Below, in pieces: positions 19,449 to 29,914 of a stretch of DNA of 64,000 nt. A model generated the notes under the pieces. That model had not been told where the DNA came from and ran no database searches. It was given only the letters and a program-made list of their open reading frames with translations. The translations under genes were made by a program, and so were the position numbers. The first letter of the stretch is position 1. Each line of letters opens with the position of its first letter. The DNA comes from Arthrobacter sp. ok362 (GTDB lineage: Bacteria > Actinomycetota > Actinomycetes > Actinomycetales > Micrococcaceae). Where the stretch lies: assembly GCF_900102785.1 (NCBI RefSeq), contig NZ_FNGC01000001.1:362822-426821 (forward strand), given 5' to 3'.

Positions 19449-20298
19449 GGACGACGCCGCTTCCGGCGTCGTTGTCCGGGCACTCGGTGGTGCCGACACC
19501 GGACAACTGCTGGCATTGGCGCACCGGGACGCCGTCGCCAATGTCTTCATCCTCTCGCACCTGGAGGCGGCCGGCACGGCGTCTCCCACGGCCGGGGGCG
19601 CCAGCATTCTTGGCGTGTTCGACGGCGGCACCCTCCTCGGCGCCTGCTGGGCCGGCGCCAACCTGGTGCCGATCGAGCTGGCCCCCGACCTCGCGGGCCT
19701 GGTTGCAATGGCCGCGCACCGCTCCGGGCGCCGCTACGCCTCGATCTTTGGCCCCGCCGAAACTGTCCTGGCCATCCACTCGGCCCTGGAGCAGCTCGGC
19801 CAGGTGGCCCATGAAGTCCGCGACCACCAGCCCCTGCTGACGATCTCGGGCCCGCCCGCCGTCCGGCCCGAGCCCGCACTCGGCTTTGGCCAGCTGGCTG
19901 ACTTCGACAAGATCCTGCCCGCGTGCGCCGCCATGTTCGAGGAAGAAGTGGGGTACTCGCCCTACCTTGGCGGCAGGGAGTATTACAGCCGCCGCGTCCG
20001 GAGCCTCGTCCGCCAGGGCCATTCGCTCGTGCACCTGAACGGGGACGGCCAAGTGGTCTTCAAGGCCGAACTCGGCGCCGTCACGCAGGAAGTGACCCAG
20101 GTCCAGGGCGTCTGGATGAATCCCGAGTTCCGCGGGCTGGGACTGAGTGCGGGCTACATGGCCGCCGTCGTCGTCCTCGCGCAGACCCTCGCGCCGGTCA
20201 CCAGCCTCTACGTCAACGGCTTCAACGCAAAGGCCCGCGCCACCTACGACCGGGTGGGCTTCCGCCAGGTGGGCACGTTCGCTACGGTGCTCTTCTAG
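19402..20298 (+). CDS. GNAT family N-acetyltransferase (DUF4081 type)
   Basis: 298-residue acetyltransferase that usually follows ispG in actinobacteria. The N-terminal half matches the DUF4081-type domain ([17 protein letters not shown] near residue 40) and the C-terminal half is the GNAT acetyl-CoA binding fold ([39 protein letters not shown]). Starts at ATG 19402 inside ispG, giving a 47-bp overlap in another frame. Substrate unknown. Confidence 0.87.
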   Translation: MAKMLSRVAPWLTSRRDDAASGVVVRALGGADTGQLLALAHRDAVANVFILSHLEAAGTASPTAGGASILGVFDGGTLLGACWAGANLVPIELAPDLAGLVAMAAHRSGRRYASIFGPAETVLAIHSALEQLGQVAHEVRDHQPLLTISGPPAVRPEPALGFGQLADFDKILPACAAMFEEEVGYSPYLGGREYYSRRVRSLVRQGHSLVHLNGDGQVVFKAELGAVTQEVTQVQGVWMNPEFRGLGLSAGYMAAVVVLAQTLAPVTSLYVNGFNAKARATYDRVGFRQVGTFATVLF

Positions 20299-20744
20299 CG
20301 GCAGTGCGGGCCGGGACGTCATCCGCTGGGCACCCGCAACGGACTTGTGCGGTCACGTTGTAATTATCCGGTTGAGACTATTGCTTCCCGGCCTCATGTC
20401 ACATAGGTTCTAGCTAGCCGTGTCGCACAGGCGCGCATTTTTCCCACCGCATTTTCCGGGGAAGACAACGCCTGGAGGGGACACCAAGTAGCTCGCAGCC
20501 TGAGATCTGGGGGATGCTGGGGCCACGGGAGCCACGCCATGACGGGATGACCAGCCGGAAACGGCCAGGGGCTTCCATCAGTTATGGCGTGGCTCTTCCA
20601 TGTGCTGGCCTCTGCCGCAGCAGGAGCGCAGTAGGGCCTCAGCAGGGGCGCCGCGGCAAAGGGGTGCGCTCCGGACGGTAGATTAGTACCTAGATGCTTT
20701 TCCCGGTTTTGCCCGCACTTTCCCCAGAAACGGATATCCCACCT
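20299..20744 (+). other. Gap before proS with a long-range inverted repeat
   Basis: About 445 bp without a convincing gene. Left part is AT-richer (20340-20420). A perfect 12-bp inverted repeat, GAGCCACGCCAT at 20529-20540 and ATGGCGTGGCTC at 20584-20595, encloses a smaller GCCG-GAAA-CGGC hairpin at about 20553-20564. It could be a structured leader of proS. No T-box consensus was found. Long minus-strand reading frames here are shadows of proS. Confidence 0.5.
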
Positions 20745-22556
20745 GTGGTCCTTCGACTCTCCAAGCTGTTCCTGCGCACCCTGCGCGAAGATCCCGCCGA
20801 CGCCGAGGTAGCCAGCCACCGGCTCCTGGTCCGGGCCGGCTACATCCGGCGGGCCGCGCCGGGCATCTACACGTGGCTGCCGCTGGGGCTGAGTGTGCTG
20901 CGGAAGGTGGAGCAGGTCATCCGCGAGGAAATGACCGCCATCGGAGCCCAGGAAGTCCACTTCCCGGCGCTGCTGCCCAAGGAACCCTACGAGGCCACGA
21001 ACCGCTGGACCGAATACGGCGAGGGCATCTTCCGGCTCAAGGACCGCAAGGGCAACGACTACCTGCTGGCCCCCACGCATGAGGAAATGTTCACCCTGCT
21101 GGTCAAGGACCTGTACTCCTCGTACAAGGACCTGCCGCTGAGCCTCTACCAGATCCAGAACAAGTACCGCGATGAGGCACGTCCCCGGGCAGGCCTGCTG
21201 CGCGGCCGCGAATTCATCATGAAGGATTCCTACTCCTTCGACGTCGACGACGCCGGCCTGGACGCCAGCTACGCCGCCCACCGCGGCGCATACCTGAAGA
21301 TCTTCGAGCGCCTCGGCCTCGACGTGATTCCGGTTGCTGCCACCGCCGGTGCCATGGGCGGCTCCAAGAGCGAGGAATTCCTGCACCCCACCGAGATCGG
21401 CGAGGACACCTTCGTGCGCTCGGCCGGCGGCTACGCGGCCAACGTCGAGGCCGTCACCACCGTGGTCCCGGCGGACATCGACTTCAGCAACGCCCCGGCC
21501 GCCGAAGTCCGGGACACCCCGGACACGCCCACCATCGAAACGCTCGTCGACGCCGCCAACGTCCTCGTTCCGCGCGCAGAGGCCGACGGCCGCGCCTGGA
21601 CCGCCGCCGACACGCTCAAGAACGTCGTCCTCGCCGTGACGCTGCCGACCGGAGAGCGCCAACTCGTCGTCATCGGTGTCCCCGGCGACCGCGGCGTTGA
21701 CCTCAAGCGCGTCGAAGCGAACATCGGGTCCTTCCTGCCGATCGCCGGCGAGATCACGCTCGAAGCCGCCAACGAGGACGACCTCAAGAAGCAGCCCCTG
21801 ATCGTGAAGGGCTACCTCGGCCCCGGCATGTCCCTGGACGCGCCGCTGCTGGGCACCGAGGGTGCCGCAAAGATGCTCTACCTCGTGGATCCCCGCGTCG
21901 TCAGCGGCTCCGCCTGGGTCACCGGCGCCAACGAGGCCGGCAAGCACGTCTTCGGCCTCGTCGCCGGACGCGACTTCGGCTGGGACGGCGTCATCGAGTG
22001 CACCGAGGTGCGCGCCGGCGACGAGGCTCCCGACGGTTCCGGTCCGCTCGAAACCGCCCGCGGCATCGAAATGGGCCACATCTTCCAGCTGGGCCGTAAA
22101 TACGCTGCGGCCCTGGACCTCAAGGTCCTGGACCAGAACGGCAAGCAGGTCGTGGTGACCATGGGTTCCTACGGCGTCGGCGTCACCCGCGCCGTTGCAG
22201 CCCTGGCCGAGTCCAACCACGACGACAAGGGCCTGGTCTGGCCGCGCGCCGTCGCCCCGGCCGACGTCCACGTTGTGGCCGTGGGCCGCGGGGAGGAAAT
22301 CTTCGCCGCCGCCGAAAAACTGTCCCTGGAGCTCGAGGCTGCCGGCCTCGACGTCATCTATGACGACCGCCCCAAGGTTTCCCCCGGCGTGAAGTTCGGC
22401 GACGCCGAACTCGTCGGCGTCCCCACCATCCTCGCCGTCGGGCGCGGACTCGTGGACGGCGTCGTGGAGATCAAGGACCGCCGCAGCGGCAATGCCGAGA
22501 ACGTAGCCGTTGACAAGGCTGTTGACTACGTGGTCAACGCCGCGCGCAACAGCTGA
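20745..22556 (+). CDS. proS: Prolyl-tRNA synthetase (bacterial type, with editing domain)
   Basis: Class II synthetase that charges tRNA-Pro (603 residues, typical of the bacterial form). Motif 2 region [20 protein letters not shown] and motif 3 [16 protein letters not shown] are visible; the long insertion between them (about 220-400) is the YbaK-like editing domain that removes misacylated alanine. The C-terminal anticodon-binding domain follows. GTG 20745 is chosen because relatives begin V-L-R-L-S-K-L-F; an in-frame ATG at 20694 adds 17 atypical residues. Neither start has a clear ribosome site. Confidence 0.95.
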   Translation: MVLRLSKLFLRTLREDPADAEVASHRLLVRAGYIRRAAPGIYTWLPLGLSVLRKVEQVIREEMTAIGAQEVHFPALLPKEPYEATNRWTEYGEGIFRLKDRKGNDYLLAPTHEEMFTLLVKDLYSSYKDLPLSLYQIQNKYRDEARPRAGLLRGREFIMKDSYSFDVDDAGLDASYAAHRGAYLKIFERLGLDVIPVAATAGAMGGSKSEEFLHPTEIGEDTFVRSAGGYAANVEAVTTVVPADIDFSNAPAAEVRDTPDTPTIETLVDAANVLVPRAEADGRAWTAADTLKNVVLAVTLPTGERQLVVIGVPGDRGVDLKRVEANIGSFLPIAGEITLEAANEDDLKKQPLIVKGYLGPGMSLDAPLLGTEGAAKMLYLVDPRVVSGSAWVTGANEAGKHVFGLVAGRDFGWDGVIECTEVRAGDEAPDGSGPLETARGIEMGHIFQLGRKYAAALDLKVLDQNGKQVVVTMGSYGVGVTRAVAALAESNHDDKGLVWPRAVAPADVHVVAVGRGEEIFAAAEKLSLELEAAGLDVIYDDRPKVSPGVKFGDAELVGVPTILAVGRGLVDGVVEIKDRRSGNAENVAVDKAVDYVVNAARNS

Positions 22557-22575
22557 TGCTGCGCAGTTCTAGGTA

Positions 22576-23370
22576 GTGGTCTCCGGACTCGAGTCGATCC
22601 AGCTCGGAACTGTCATCCTGATCGTTGTGGCCGGCCTGGCGGCGGGCTGGGTCGACGCCGTCGTCGGAGGCGGCGGGCTCATCCAGCTCCCGGCGATGCT
22701 CCTGGTGCCGGGCATCAGCCCGGTCCAGGCGCTGGCGACCAACAAGATGGGCTCCATCTTCGGCACCACCACGAGTGCGGTCACGTATTACGGCCGTGTC
22801 CGGCCCGATCTGCGCACCGCCGTGCCCATGGCGGCGATCGCGATGGCGGCCAGTTTCGGCGGTGCGGTGCTGGCCGCCAACCTGCCGGCGAGCGTGTTCA
22901 AGCCGATCATCGTGGTGGCGCTGATCGCCGTCGCGCTTTTCACCGCGTTCCAGCCCGGCGTCGGTGAGCTGACCAAGCTGCGCCACGAGGGGCACCGGCA
23001 CTACGTGGTGGCCTGCGTGATCGGCGGCGTGATCGGCTTCTATGACGGCATGATCGGTCCCGGCACGGGCTCGTTCCTGATCATCGCCCTCGTCTCGGCC
23101 ATGGGCTACGCCTTCCTGGAAGCCAGCGCCAAGGCCAAGATCGTGAACATGGCCACCAACGCCGGTGCCCTGCTGTTCTTCGTGCCGCACGGTGCCGTGC
23201 TGTGGGGGCTCGGGCTGCTGCTGGGCCTGGCGAACATGGCCGGCGGCTACCTCGGTGCCTGCACTGCGGTCCGGCAGGGGAGCAGGTTCGTCCGGATCGT
23301 GTTCCTGGTGGTCGTAGGCGCGCTGATCATCAAGCTCGGCTCCGACGTCTGGCAGGATAGCCTGCCCTAA
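22576..23370 (+). CDS. TauE/SafE family sulfite/anion exporter permease
   Basis: Membrane protein of 264 residues with about seven or eight hydrophobic segments and the two-repeat layout of the TauE/SafE family. The entry motif GWVDAVVGGGGLIQLPAMLL and its second-repeat counterpart IGFYDGMIGPGTGSFLII are diagnostic. Family members move sulfite, sulfoacetate or similar anions; the substrate here is unknown. GTG start 19 bp after proS, so possibly co-transcribed. Confidence 0.88.
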   Translation: MVSGLESIQLGTVILIVVAGLAAGWVDAVVGGGGLIQLPAMLLVPGISPVQALATNKMGSIFGTTTSAVTYYGRVRPDLRTAVPMAAIAMAASFGGAVLAANLPASVFKPIIVVALIAVALFTAFQPGVGELTKLRHEGHRHYVVACVIGGVIGFYDGMIGPGTGSFLIIALVSAMGYAFLEASAKAKIVNMATNAGALLFFVPHGAVLWGLGLLLGLANMAGGYLGACTAVRQGSRFVRIVFLVVVGALIIKLGSDVWQDSLP

Positions 23371-23436
23371 ACCCCCTAGGCCCGTGGCTCCCGCAAGGGG
23401 CTCCCGGTCCGCTGGCCCCGGGCGTAGCATGCAGCT

Positions 23437-24849
23437 ATGTCAGCAGGTGAGGAACGCTACCGGGATGCCCTCGAGGCCGCGGCCGCTCATGCACGCCGGT
23501 GGCTCGAGAGCCAGGGAACACGCCATATCGGGCCACAGGCCACGGCGGCCGAGCTCGCGGCCGACTTCGGCGGCCCGCTGCCCCAAGAGGGGATGCCGGC
23601 CGCGGAAGTGGTGGACTATCTCGCGGCCAAGGCCGAACCCGGGCTGATGGCCATGCCGTCCGGGCGGTTCTTCGGCTGGGTCATCGGCGGCACGCTGCCG
23701 GCCGCCCTGGCGGCCGACTGGCTGCTCAGCGCCTGGGACCAGAATGCGGGGCTGCGCTTCGCCACGCCCGCCACAGCCGCGATCGAGGAAGCCGCCGGCA
23801 AATGGATCCTTGAGCTGCTGGGCCTTCCCGAGGAGTCCGACGTCGGCTTTGCCACCGGCGCCACCATGGCCAACTTCACCGGACTCGCCGCCGCCCGCTG
23901 GCGGCTCATGGCCGATGCCGGCTGGGACCTCGACGGTGACGGTCTGGCCGGTGCGCCCCGGATCCGCTGCTTCGTGGGCCAGGAACGTCACGACACCATC
24001 GACCTCGGCCTGCGCTATCTGGGCCTCGGGCGTCCCACTGTTGTGCCCTCCGACCATCAGGGGCGCATCATCCCGGCCGAGCTGGACTGTGCCCTGGACC
24101 TTGCGCTCAGCGCGGGGGAGGACCGGCCAGCGGTCCCGGCCCTGGTGTGCCTGCAGGCCGGCAACCTGCATTCGGGCGCCTTCGACCCCTTCACCGAGGC
24201 CATCGCCGTCGCGAAGGCGCATGGCGCCTGGGTGCACGTGGACGGGGCGTTCGGACTCTGGGCAGCTGCCGTGCCCGAGCTGTCCGCCCTGACCGCGGGG
24301 CTCGGGCTGGCCGATTCGTGGGGGACGGATGCGCACAAGACCCTCAACGTCCCCTACGACTGCGGGATCGCGATTGTGCGCGACGCCCAGGCCCTGCGAT
24401 CGGCGATGGGGCTGCACACCAGCTACCTGATCCAGGCCGCGGACGGTGCCGGGGACCCGTTCGAGAGCGTGCCTGAGCTCTCCCGCCGCGCGCGCGGCGT
24501 CCCGGTGTGGGCTGCGCTGAAATCCCTGGGCCGCGACGGCGTGGCCGGCCAGGTGCGCACGCTCGTGCAGCGGGCCGCGCAGTTGGCCCAACAGCTCGCG
24601 GCACTGGACGGCGTAGAGGTGCTCAACGACGTCGACTACACCCAGGTGTCCCTGGCGTTCGGGGACGACGCCGTGACGCGCGCCGTGACGGAGAAGATCA
24701 TCGGTGACGGCCGGGTCTGGATGTCCGGTTCACGCTGGCAGGACCGCGATATCCTGCGGATCTCGGTGAGCAACTGGAGCACGGACGACGCCGACGTCAG
24801 GGTCGCCGTCGACGCCGTCCGCGACGCACTGGCGGCCGTGCGGGGCTAG
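23437..24849 (+). CDS. PLP-dependent decarboxylase / aminotransferase family protein (DDC-like)
   Basis: Type I-fold PLP enzyme of 470 residues in the aromatic-amino-acid/glutamate decarboxylase group. The substrate-entry block QNAGLRFATPATAAIEE, the cofactor-stacking HVDGAFGLWAA and the lysine site TDAHKTLNVPYDCG (Lys forms the Schiff base) are intact. Starts at ATG 23437 in its own transcription unit. Its stop overlaps by 4 bp the stop of the convergent kinase gene. Substrate unknown. Confidence 0.87.
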   Translation: MSAGEERYRDALEAAAAHARRWLESQGTRHIGPQATAAELAADFGGPLPQEGMPAAEVVDYLAAKAEPGLMAMPSGRFFGWVIGGTLPAALAADWLLSAWDQNAGLRFATPATAAIEEAAGKWILELLGLPEESDVGFATGATMANFTGLAAARWRLMADAGWDLDGDGLAGAPRIRCFVGQERHDTIDLGLRYLGLGRPTVVPSDHQGRIIPAELDCALDLALSAGEDRPAVPALVCLQAGNLHSGAFDPFTEAIAVAKAHGAWVHVDGAFGLWAAAVPELSALTAGLGLADSWGTDAHKTLNVPYDCGIAIVRDAQALRSAMGLHTSYLIQAADGAGDPFESVPELSRRARGVPVWAALKSLGRDGVAGQVRTLVQRAAQLAQQLAALDGVEVLNDVDYTQVSLAFGDDAVTRAVTEKIIGDGRVWMSGSRWQDRDILRISVSNWSTDDADVRVAVDAVRDALAAVRG

Positions 24850-25940
24850 CCTCCGGCCATCCCGGTTGCTTCCCCCGGCGCCGGGAGCTCCTGCGGTGCG
24901 GGCAGGCCGGGAAGGGTCCGGCCCGCAAGCGTGCTCGCCACCCACAGCGAACGGGCCAGATCGCCGTCGTGGTGACGCTGCGAGGCATACCAGAGGGCGT
25001 TCTCCACCTCGCGGACCAGGCTCCACTGCCGGGCGGTCTCGGCGTCCAGACCGGCGGCCGCACTGAAATCCCCGCAGCGTGCGAGCAGCGCCCGCCCGGG
25101 ATCTTGCTGTGGCAACTCGCGGAGCCTGTTCCACAGCACCGGGGCCACGGCAAATTCGGCCTCGCCGATCATGGGCTGGGGATCAATCGCGGCGTACGCT
25201 TCCAGCGCCGCCGGTGCTTCCTGCCGGGTGCCCGGTCCCGGTACGCCGGGCCGCGCGAGGATGTTCAGGTAGTGCAGGTCCGCGTGGACCAGAACGTCCT
25301 TGCCTGACCGCCTGCCGACGGCGCCGCGGGTCTGGCAGACTTCAAGGGCCGCCTCGAGCAGCCACCGGGGAAACGGCCGCGCCAGTTGCTCCCACGTCGC
25401 GGGGAGTTCATCGCTCCACTGCTCGGCCCGGGCCGCCACGTGGTCGATATCCCGCCACTGTGGCCGGTCATCGGGGACCACGCTGAGCTGGCGGACCACG
25501 CCGCCCCAGACCGTCACTGCCGTTTCCAACGGGACATCCAGAAGGGAGCGGCAGGCGTCCAGGCGCTCCAGGAGCAGGGCGCAGGATCCGGCGTCGGCGG
25601 CCAGCAGCCGGACGGCGCCATGACCTCCCCACAAGGCGAGGGCGTGGTGTTCGCGGGTGGCCTCCTCATGCGGGAAAGCCACCTTCAGCACGGCTGCGCC
25701 GCCGGTGGCGGGCCCGATGCCGCCGGATCCGTCCCCGTCCCGGCGCTGGACGGGGATGACGACGCCGCCGTGACCGTTCCACGGAAGGGCGCCCGGCTCC
25801 AGGTCCGGCAGAAGCTCCCACTGATCGAGGAATCGTCCGATCAGGCCAGGAAGTGACGCCAGCCAGGCACGTCCGTCAGGCGTGCGGGAGTAGCGGCGGG
25901 AGAGATCCGGCGGAATGGGGACTTCTGGGATGGTGCTCAC
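24846..25940 (-). CDS. Aminoglycoside/hydroxyurea phosphotransferase family protein (APH(6)-like)
   Basis: Kinase-fold protein of 364 residues resembling the streptomycin 6-kinase/hydroxyurea resistance family. Catalytic loop VLVHADLHYLNILA has the H-x-D-x-x-x-x-N pattern, and AIDPQPMIGEAEFAV carries the metal-binding Asp. Start taken as GTG 25940 (peptide begins STIPEVPIPPDLSRRY); a longer frame to 26276 lies in the VIT gene and was rejected. Chromosomal members of this family are often not true resistance genes, so the substrate is open. Confidence 0.83.
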   Translation of the reverse strand: MSTIPEVPIPPDLSRRYSRTPDGRAWLASLPGLIGRFLDQWELLPDLEPGALPWNGHGGVVIPVQRRDGDGSGGIGPATGGAAVLKVAFPHEEATREHHALALWGGHGAVRLLAADAGSCALLLERLDACRSLLDVPLETAVTVWGGVVRQLSVVPDDRPQWRDIDHVAARAEQWSDELPATWEQLARPFPRWLLEAALEVCQTRGAVGRRSGKDVLVHADLHYLNILARPGVPGPGTRQEAPAALEAYAAIDPQPMIGEAEFAVAPVLWNRLRELPQQDPGRALLARCGDFSAAAGLDAETARQWSLVREVENALWYASQRHHDGDLARSLWVASTLAGRTLPGLPAPQELPAPGEATGMAGG

Positions 25941-26008
25941 GGGACCTATCGTAGGCGCCGGAGTGCATGCTGACGGCTTGGCACGTGCCAGGTCGGGCGC
26001 TGCGGCCT

Positions 26009-26731
26009 TTAGACGATGCCGCTCGCGCCGAGCGCGTTGCCGATCGCGAACGTGGCCACCAGCGCCACGGCGCCGCCAATCACCACACGGATGGCTGCCT
26101 TGAGCTTTGAGCCGCCGCCAATCCACGCGCCCACGGCGCCGGTGGCCGCCAACGCCACGAGCACGGCCACGAAGGTCAGGGGGATCCTGACGCTTTCCGG
26201 CGGCAGCAGGATGGCCAGCATGGGCAGGACCGCGCCGGTGAGGAACGCGATGGCGGAGGCGAACGCAGCGTGCCACGGACTTACGATGTCCGCCTCGTCA
26301 ATGTTGAGTTCGGCCGATAGGTGGGCGCCGAGGGCATCGTGCGCCGTGAGCTCCCTGGCTACCGTCCGTGCCGTCTCGGAGCTGAGGCCCTTGCCCTGGT
26401 AGATCGCCGCGAGTTCCTCGAGCTCTTCCTCCGGCTGTTCCGCCAGTTCCCGGCGCTCCTTCTCGATCAAGGCGTGCTGGCTGTCCTTCTGGCTGCTGAC
26501 GGAGACGTATTCACCGAGTGCCATCGAGATGGCACCGCCCACGACACCTGCGGCACCTGCGAGCAGGATCGGCCCGGTGTCCGTCGTGGCGCCGGCGACG
26601 CCGACGACGATCGCGGCAACCGAAACGATGCCGTCATTGGCCCCCAGGACGCCCGCGCGGAGCCAATTGAGGCGGTGCGCGATGTCGTTGTGGTGGGGCT
26701 CGTTCTCATGAAAGGTTGCGGCGCCGGTCAT
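26009..26731 (-). CDS. VIT1/CCC1 family membrane protein
   Basis: About 240 residues, related to the iron/manganese transporters of the VIT1/CCC1 family. The N-terminal signature DIAHRLNWLRAGVLGANDGI and the GGAISMALGEYVSVSSQKD segment are diagnostic; a charged, cytoplasmic metal-binding stretch (EKERRELAEQPEEELEELA) separates membrane pairs, and the C-terminus has three hydrophobic helices. Start chosen at ATG 26731 (MTGAATFHENEPHH), an ATG two codons upstream is possible. Likely exports or sequesters Fe2+/Mn2+ (family inference). Confidence 0.87.
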   Translation of the reverse strand: MTGAATFHENEPHHNDIAHRLNWLRAGVLGANDGIVSVAAIVVGVAGATTDTGPILLAGAAGVVGGAISMALGEYVSVSSQKDSQHALIEKERRELAEQPEEELEELAAIYQGKGLSSETARTVARELTAHDALGAHLSAELNIDEADIVSPWHAAFASAIAFLTGAVLPMLAILLPPESVRIPLTFVAVLVALAATGAVGAWIGGGSKLKAAIRVVIGGAVALVATFAIGNALGASGIV

Positions 26732-26943
26732 GTCCATCTCTACAGCAAACCACCCGGGCCGGTGCCTTGCCAGTATTCCAAGGCTCACCAAAATTAGCCG
26801 AGGCTGTTTAGCGGGTCCGAACGGGGGCACATTGGCCGCGACACGCCGTCGTACAGGGCGAATGCGCCGGTTTAGGACCGCAAAGTAGCCCCGGATCGCA
26901 CGGACGGCGCTGACAGGAACCCCTACTCCGCCGGGACGAAGCC

Positions 26944-28218
26944 TCAGCCTGCCGGCTGCGACGGCTGCGACGGCAGCGTGGCGGGGTCCAGGCCCGGCAG
27001 GGCGCCGGGATCCGCGCCCCACAGCACAGCCCGCTCCCCGGCACAGAGCAGGCCCGCGATGGCCCACTGCCGGGTCTCACCTTCGCTCAGCGCCACGAGG
27101 TCGCCATACGCGGGCAGCGCGGCGGCCTCCAGGCGGCCGAGGCCGGCCGCGGGGGAGGCCACGAAGGACCGACCCAGCGAGTAGCCCGCCTCCCGCGGCG
27201 GAACAGCGGCGCAGTGCAGCCGGCTCAGCGATTCTGCGCCGCTGAGGAGCGCGTCATGGCGGGCCAGTTCCTTGGCCGCGGATTTCGCCGCGTCGCCGCC
27301 CAGCCTGGGCAGCGCCACCTGGTAGCCGTAGATGGCCTGGGCTTCGGTCCGGACCACCGCTGCCACGGCACCGCCGAGGCTGGATGCTGCCGCGGACTGC
27401 CCGGTTGTGGGCACTCCGGCATCGGACTGCCCGGCTGCGGGCTCCCCGGCATCGGATTGCGACGTCGGGGACGGGGACGGGCACGTACCGGACAGCTGCG
27501 GGGAGGCCACGTCGGCAGGCGGCGCCGCCGTACCGGTGCCGGCGGCAAGGGCGGACGCCTGCAGCAGCTGCGCGGTGCCGACGGCAGCCAACAGCCGTGC
27601 CATGCCGCCGTCGGCCACGGCAGCGTCCGCGAGGCGCTGGTTACCGCTGTTCGCGAGAGCCGCCACCAGCCCGGCAGCCGTCGAAGGCAGGGGTGCGGTG
27701 GACGGTGCGGCGGAGGGTGCGGCAGACGCTCCGGCACTGGGCGCTCCGGAAACGGACGGAGCCGGTGTGGCGGGGGAGGCTGCCGGAGCTTGGGGCGTTG
27801 CCCGGCCGGAGTCCGCAGCCGCTGCGCTGACTGCGGGGCTTTCTCCGGGTGCCAACAGCGCCTGGGCCTGGGTTGTCAGCAACGTCACAGTCCGCTCGAT
27901 GGCGGCATTCCCGGCACCGGCCGAAGGGCCGTCCGCGCCGCCCGCCGAGCCGTCTTTTGAACCGTCTTGCTTCGCGGTGCCAAGCCGGCTGCCGGCGTCT
28001 TTCAGCCGCACGGTTTCGGCCAGTGCGGCGGCGCGGGCCTGTTCGGAAAAGGGCGGCTGCGCAGGAACCGGTGGCCGGGCCGGCATCAGGACCACCCCCA
28101 GGCTCACCACCACCAGGGCGAGGCACACCAGAAGCACGTAGCGGGGAAGCGACCGGGGAAAGTGATCCTGCCATTGCTTTTCCCTGGAGTCGTCGTTCAC
28201 AACAGACCATGTTGTCAT
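26944..28218 (-). CDS. DUF4439 (ferritin-like) domain membrane protein
   Basis: Protein of 424 residues with one N-terminal membrane helix (YVLLVCLALVVVSLGVVLM), a long low-complexity Ala/Pro/Ser/Gly region, and a C-terminal domain of about 140 residues that matches DUF4439 (AAVVRTEAQAIYGYQVALP ... TRQWAIAGLLCAGERAVLWG), a four-helix ferritin-like fold. Start ATG 28218 or slightly upstream. Divergent from rimP, as in other Arthrobacter-type genomes. Function unknown. The low-complexity middle includes a run of repeated (A/T)GQSDAG(E/V)P units at about residues 265-290. Confidence 0.8.
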   Translation of the reverse strand: MTTWSVVNDDSREKQWQDHFPRSLPRYVLLVCLALVVVSLGVVLMPARPPVPAQPPFSEQARAAALAETVRLKDAGSRLGTAKQDGSKDGSAGGADGPSAGAGNAAIERTVTLLTTQAQALLAPGESPAVSAAAADSGRATPQAPAASPATPAPSVSGAPSAGASAAPSAAPSTAPLPSTAAGLVAALANSGNQRLADAAVADGGMARLLAAVGTAQLLQASALAAGTGTAAPPADVASPQLSGTCPSPSPTSQSDAGEPAAGQSDAGVPTTGQSAAASSLGGAVAAVVRTEAQAIYGYQVALPRLGGDAAKSAAKELARHDALLSGAESLSRLHCAAVPPREAGYSLGRSFVASPAAGLGRLEAAALPAYGDLVALSEGETRQWAIAGLLCAGERAVLWGADPGALPGLDPATLPSQPSQPAG

Positions 28219-28242
28219 GCCGGCCCGGAACACGTGCACCAC

Positions 28243-28304
28243 GCCGCCCGGAAAATCGCTAGGCTAGTACACACAACATTATCTAGCGGGAGGCGGCCGG
28301 CATC
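28243..28304 (+). promoter_or_regulatory. Promoter/leader of the rimP-nusA operon
   Basis: Short divergent gap with an AT-rich patch (ACACAACATTATC at 28270-28282) suitable as a -10 region, followed by GGGAGG at 28288-28293 as the rimP ribosome site. Position-based call. Confidence 0.45.
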
Positions 28305-28922
28305 ATGACGAACGCAGAAGCCACGACTTCAACAGACCGGACCGGGACGGGGAAGGCTGAAGCCGCACCCGTTCAAAATGTCGAGGCCGAGCGCCTGCAC
28401 GCACTCCTGGAACCCGCTGTGCTGGCGAACCGGCTGTACCTGGAGGACGTGTCTATCCATGTCGCCGGCGCCAACCGGGTGGTCCACGTAGTGGTGGACC
28501 TGCCGCAGGAGGAGACCGGGGGCGTCGGGCTCGATGTCATCGCGGAGATCTCCAAGACCCTCTCGGACACCCTGGACAACGACCCCAGCATGGACGCGCG
28601 CCCCTATGAGCTTGAGGTCTCCTCACCCGGCGTCGGACGTCCACTGACGGAAGAACGGCACTGGCACCGCGCCCGCGGACGGATGGTCAACGTGAACGTG
28701 ATCCAAGGTGACAACGTCACCGGCAGGGTCCAGTCCGTCGATGATGGGGGCGTCACCCTCGTCCCGGAAATTGCCGTCAAGAAGGGCATGAAACCCAAGC
28801 AGGGTGAGCCCGTCAAGCTTCCTTTCGACAGGATCCGCAGCGGAAAAGTCGAGATAGAGTTCAGCCACCTCGAAGAGGCCGGTCTGGAAAAAGAACACAA
28901 TGGACCTTCTGAGGAGGCCTAA
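28305..28922 (+). CDS. rimP: Ribosome maturation factor RimP
   Basis: Assembly factor for the 30S subunit (205 residues; about 30 longer than Escherichia coli RimP because of an N-terminal extension). Core motifs include [17 protein letters not shown] and the conserved [18 protein letters not shown] at 28305 with GGGAGG upstream. The stop and nusA start overlap as TAATG. First gene of the rimP-nusA-ylxR-infB-rbfA operon. Confidence 0.95.
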   Translation: MTNAEATTSTDRTGTGKAEAAPVQNVEAERLHALLEPAVLANRLYLEDVSIHVAGANRVVHVVVDLPQEETGGVGLDVIAEISKTLSDTLDNDPSMDARPYELEVSSPGVGRPLTEERHWHRARGRMVNVNVIQGDNVTGRVQSVDDGGVTLVPEIAVKKGMKPKQGEPVKLPFDRIRSGKVEIEFSHLEEAGLEKEHNGPSEEA

Positions 28923-29902
28923 TGGATATTGACATGAGCGCGCTGAGACTCCTGGAGCGTGAGCGTGAAATCCCGCTGGATCTCCTGATTCCGACGATCG
29001 AGCAGGCACTGCTGGTGGCCTACCACAAGACCCCCGGCGCCTTCGAAAAGGCCCGGGCCGAGCTCGACCGCAAGAGCGGCCACGTGACCATCTGGGCCAC
29101 CGAGATCGACGACGACGGCGCCCCGATCGGCGAATTCGAGGACACCCCCGCGGGCTTCGGACGCATCGCGGCGAGCACCGCACGGCAGATCATCCTGCAG
29201 CGCCTCCGGGACGCTGAGGACGACAACGTGCTGGGCCAGTTCAAGGGCCGTGAAGGTGAGCTTGTGGCCGGCACCATCCAGCAGGGCAACAACCCGCACA
29301 TGATCCAGGTGAACCTGGGCACGGTGGAGGCGCTGCTGCCGCCGCCCGAGCAGGTCCCCGGCGAGAAGTACATCCACGGCAACCGGCTGCGCGCCTTCGT
29401 GATCGACGTCCACCGCGGCACCAAGGGCCCGTCCATCACGCTGTCCCGCTCCCACCCCGGGCTCGTCCGGAAGCTCTTCGAACTCGAAGTTCCCGAGATC
29501 GCGGACCGTTCGGTCGAAATCGTGGCGCTTGCCCGCGAGGCCGGCCACCGCACTAAGATCGCGGTCAAGGCAAACACCCCCGGCGTGAACGCCAAAGGTG
29601 CCTGCATCGGCGAAATGGGTTCGCGTGTCCGGGCGGTCATGACGGAACTGAACGACGAAAAGATCGACATCGTTGACTACAACGACGATCCGGCGACCTT
29701 TATCGCGAGCGCCCTCTCGCCGTCGCGCGTGAATTCGGTCACGATCACTGACGAGGCGACCCGTTCCGCGCGGGTGGTCGTTCCCGACTACCAGCTCTCC
29801 CTGGCCATCGGCAAGGAGGGCCAGAACGCCCGTCTCGCCGCCAAGCTCACGGGATGGCGAATCGACATCGTCTCCGACGCCGCCGTCAACACCGGTAAAT
29901 AG
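28922..29902 (+). CDS. nusA: Transcription termination/antitermination factor NusA
   Basis: RNA polymerase-associated factor of 326 residues, the short actinobacterial form without the acidic repeats of enterobacterial NusA. Order: N-terminal domain (1-~105), S1 domain (~110-180; [21 protein letters not shown]), KH1 (~200-265; [18 protein letters not shown]) and KH2 (~275-322; [19 protein letters not shown]). TGAGGAGG just before the TAATG start couples it to rimP. Confidence 0.96.
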   Translation: MDIDMSALRLLEREREIPLDLLIPTIEQALLVAYHKTPGAFEKARAELDRKSGHVTIWATEIDDDGAPIGEFEDTPAGFGRIAASTARQIILQRLRDAEDDNVLGQFKGREGELVAGTIQQGNNPHMIQVNLGTVEALLPPPEQVPGEKYIHGNRLRAFVIDVHRGTKGPSITLSRSHPGLVRKLFELEVPEIADRSVEIVALAREAGHRTKIAVKANTPGVNAKGACIGEMGSRVRAVMTELNDEKIDIVDYNDDPATFIASALSPSRVNSVTITDEATRSARVVVPDYQLSLAIGKEGQNARLAAKLTGWRIDIVSDAAVNTGK

Positions 29903-29914
29903 CTCGGAGTGCGC

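Noticed and set aside
20299..20744. T-box riboswitch for proS
   Set aside because: No sequence resembling the conserved T-box (AGGGTGGNACCGCG) or its antiterminator was found.
20394..22271. Long minus-strand reading frame opposite proS (625 codons)
   Set aside because: It is a shadow of a high-GC coding region: composition is Gly/Val/Asp-rich without domain motifs, while the plus strand encodes a full prolyl-tRNA synthetase.
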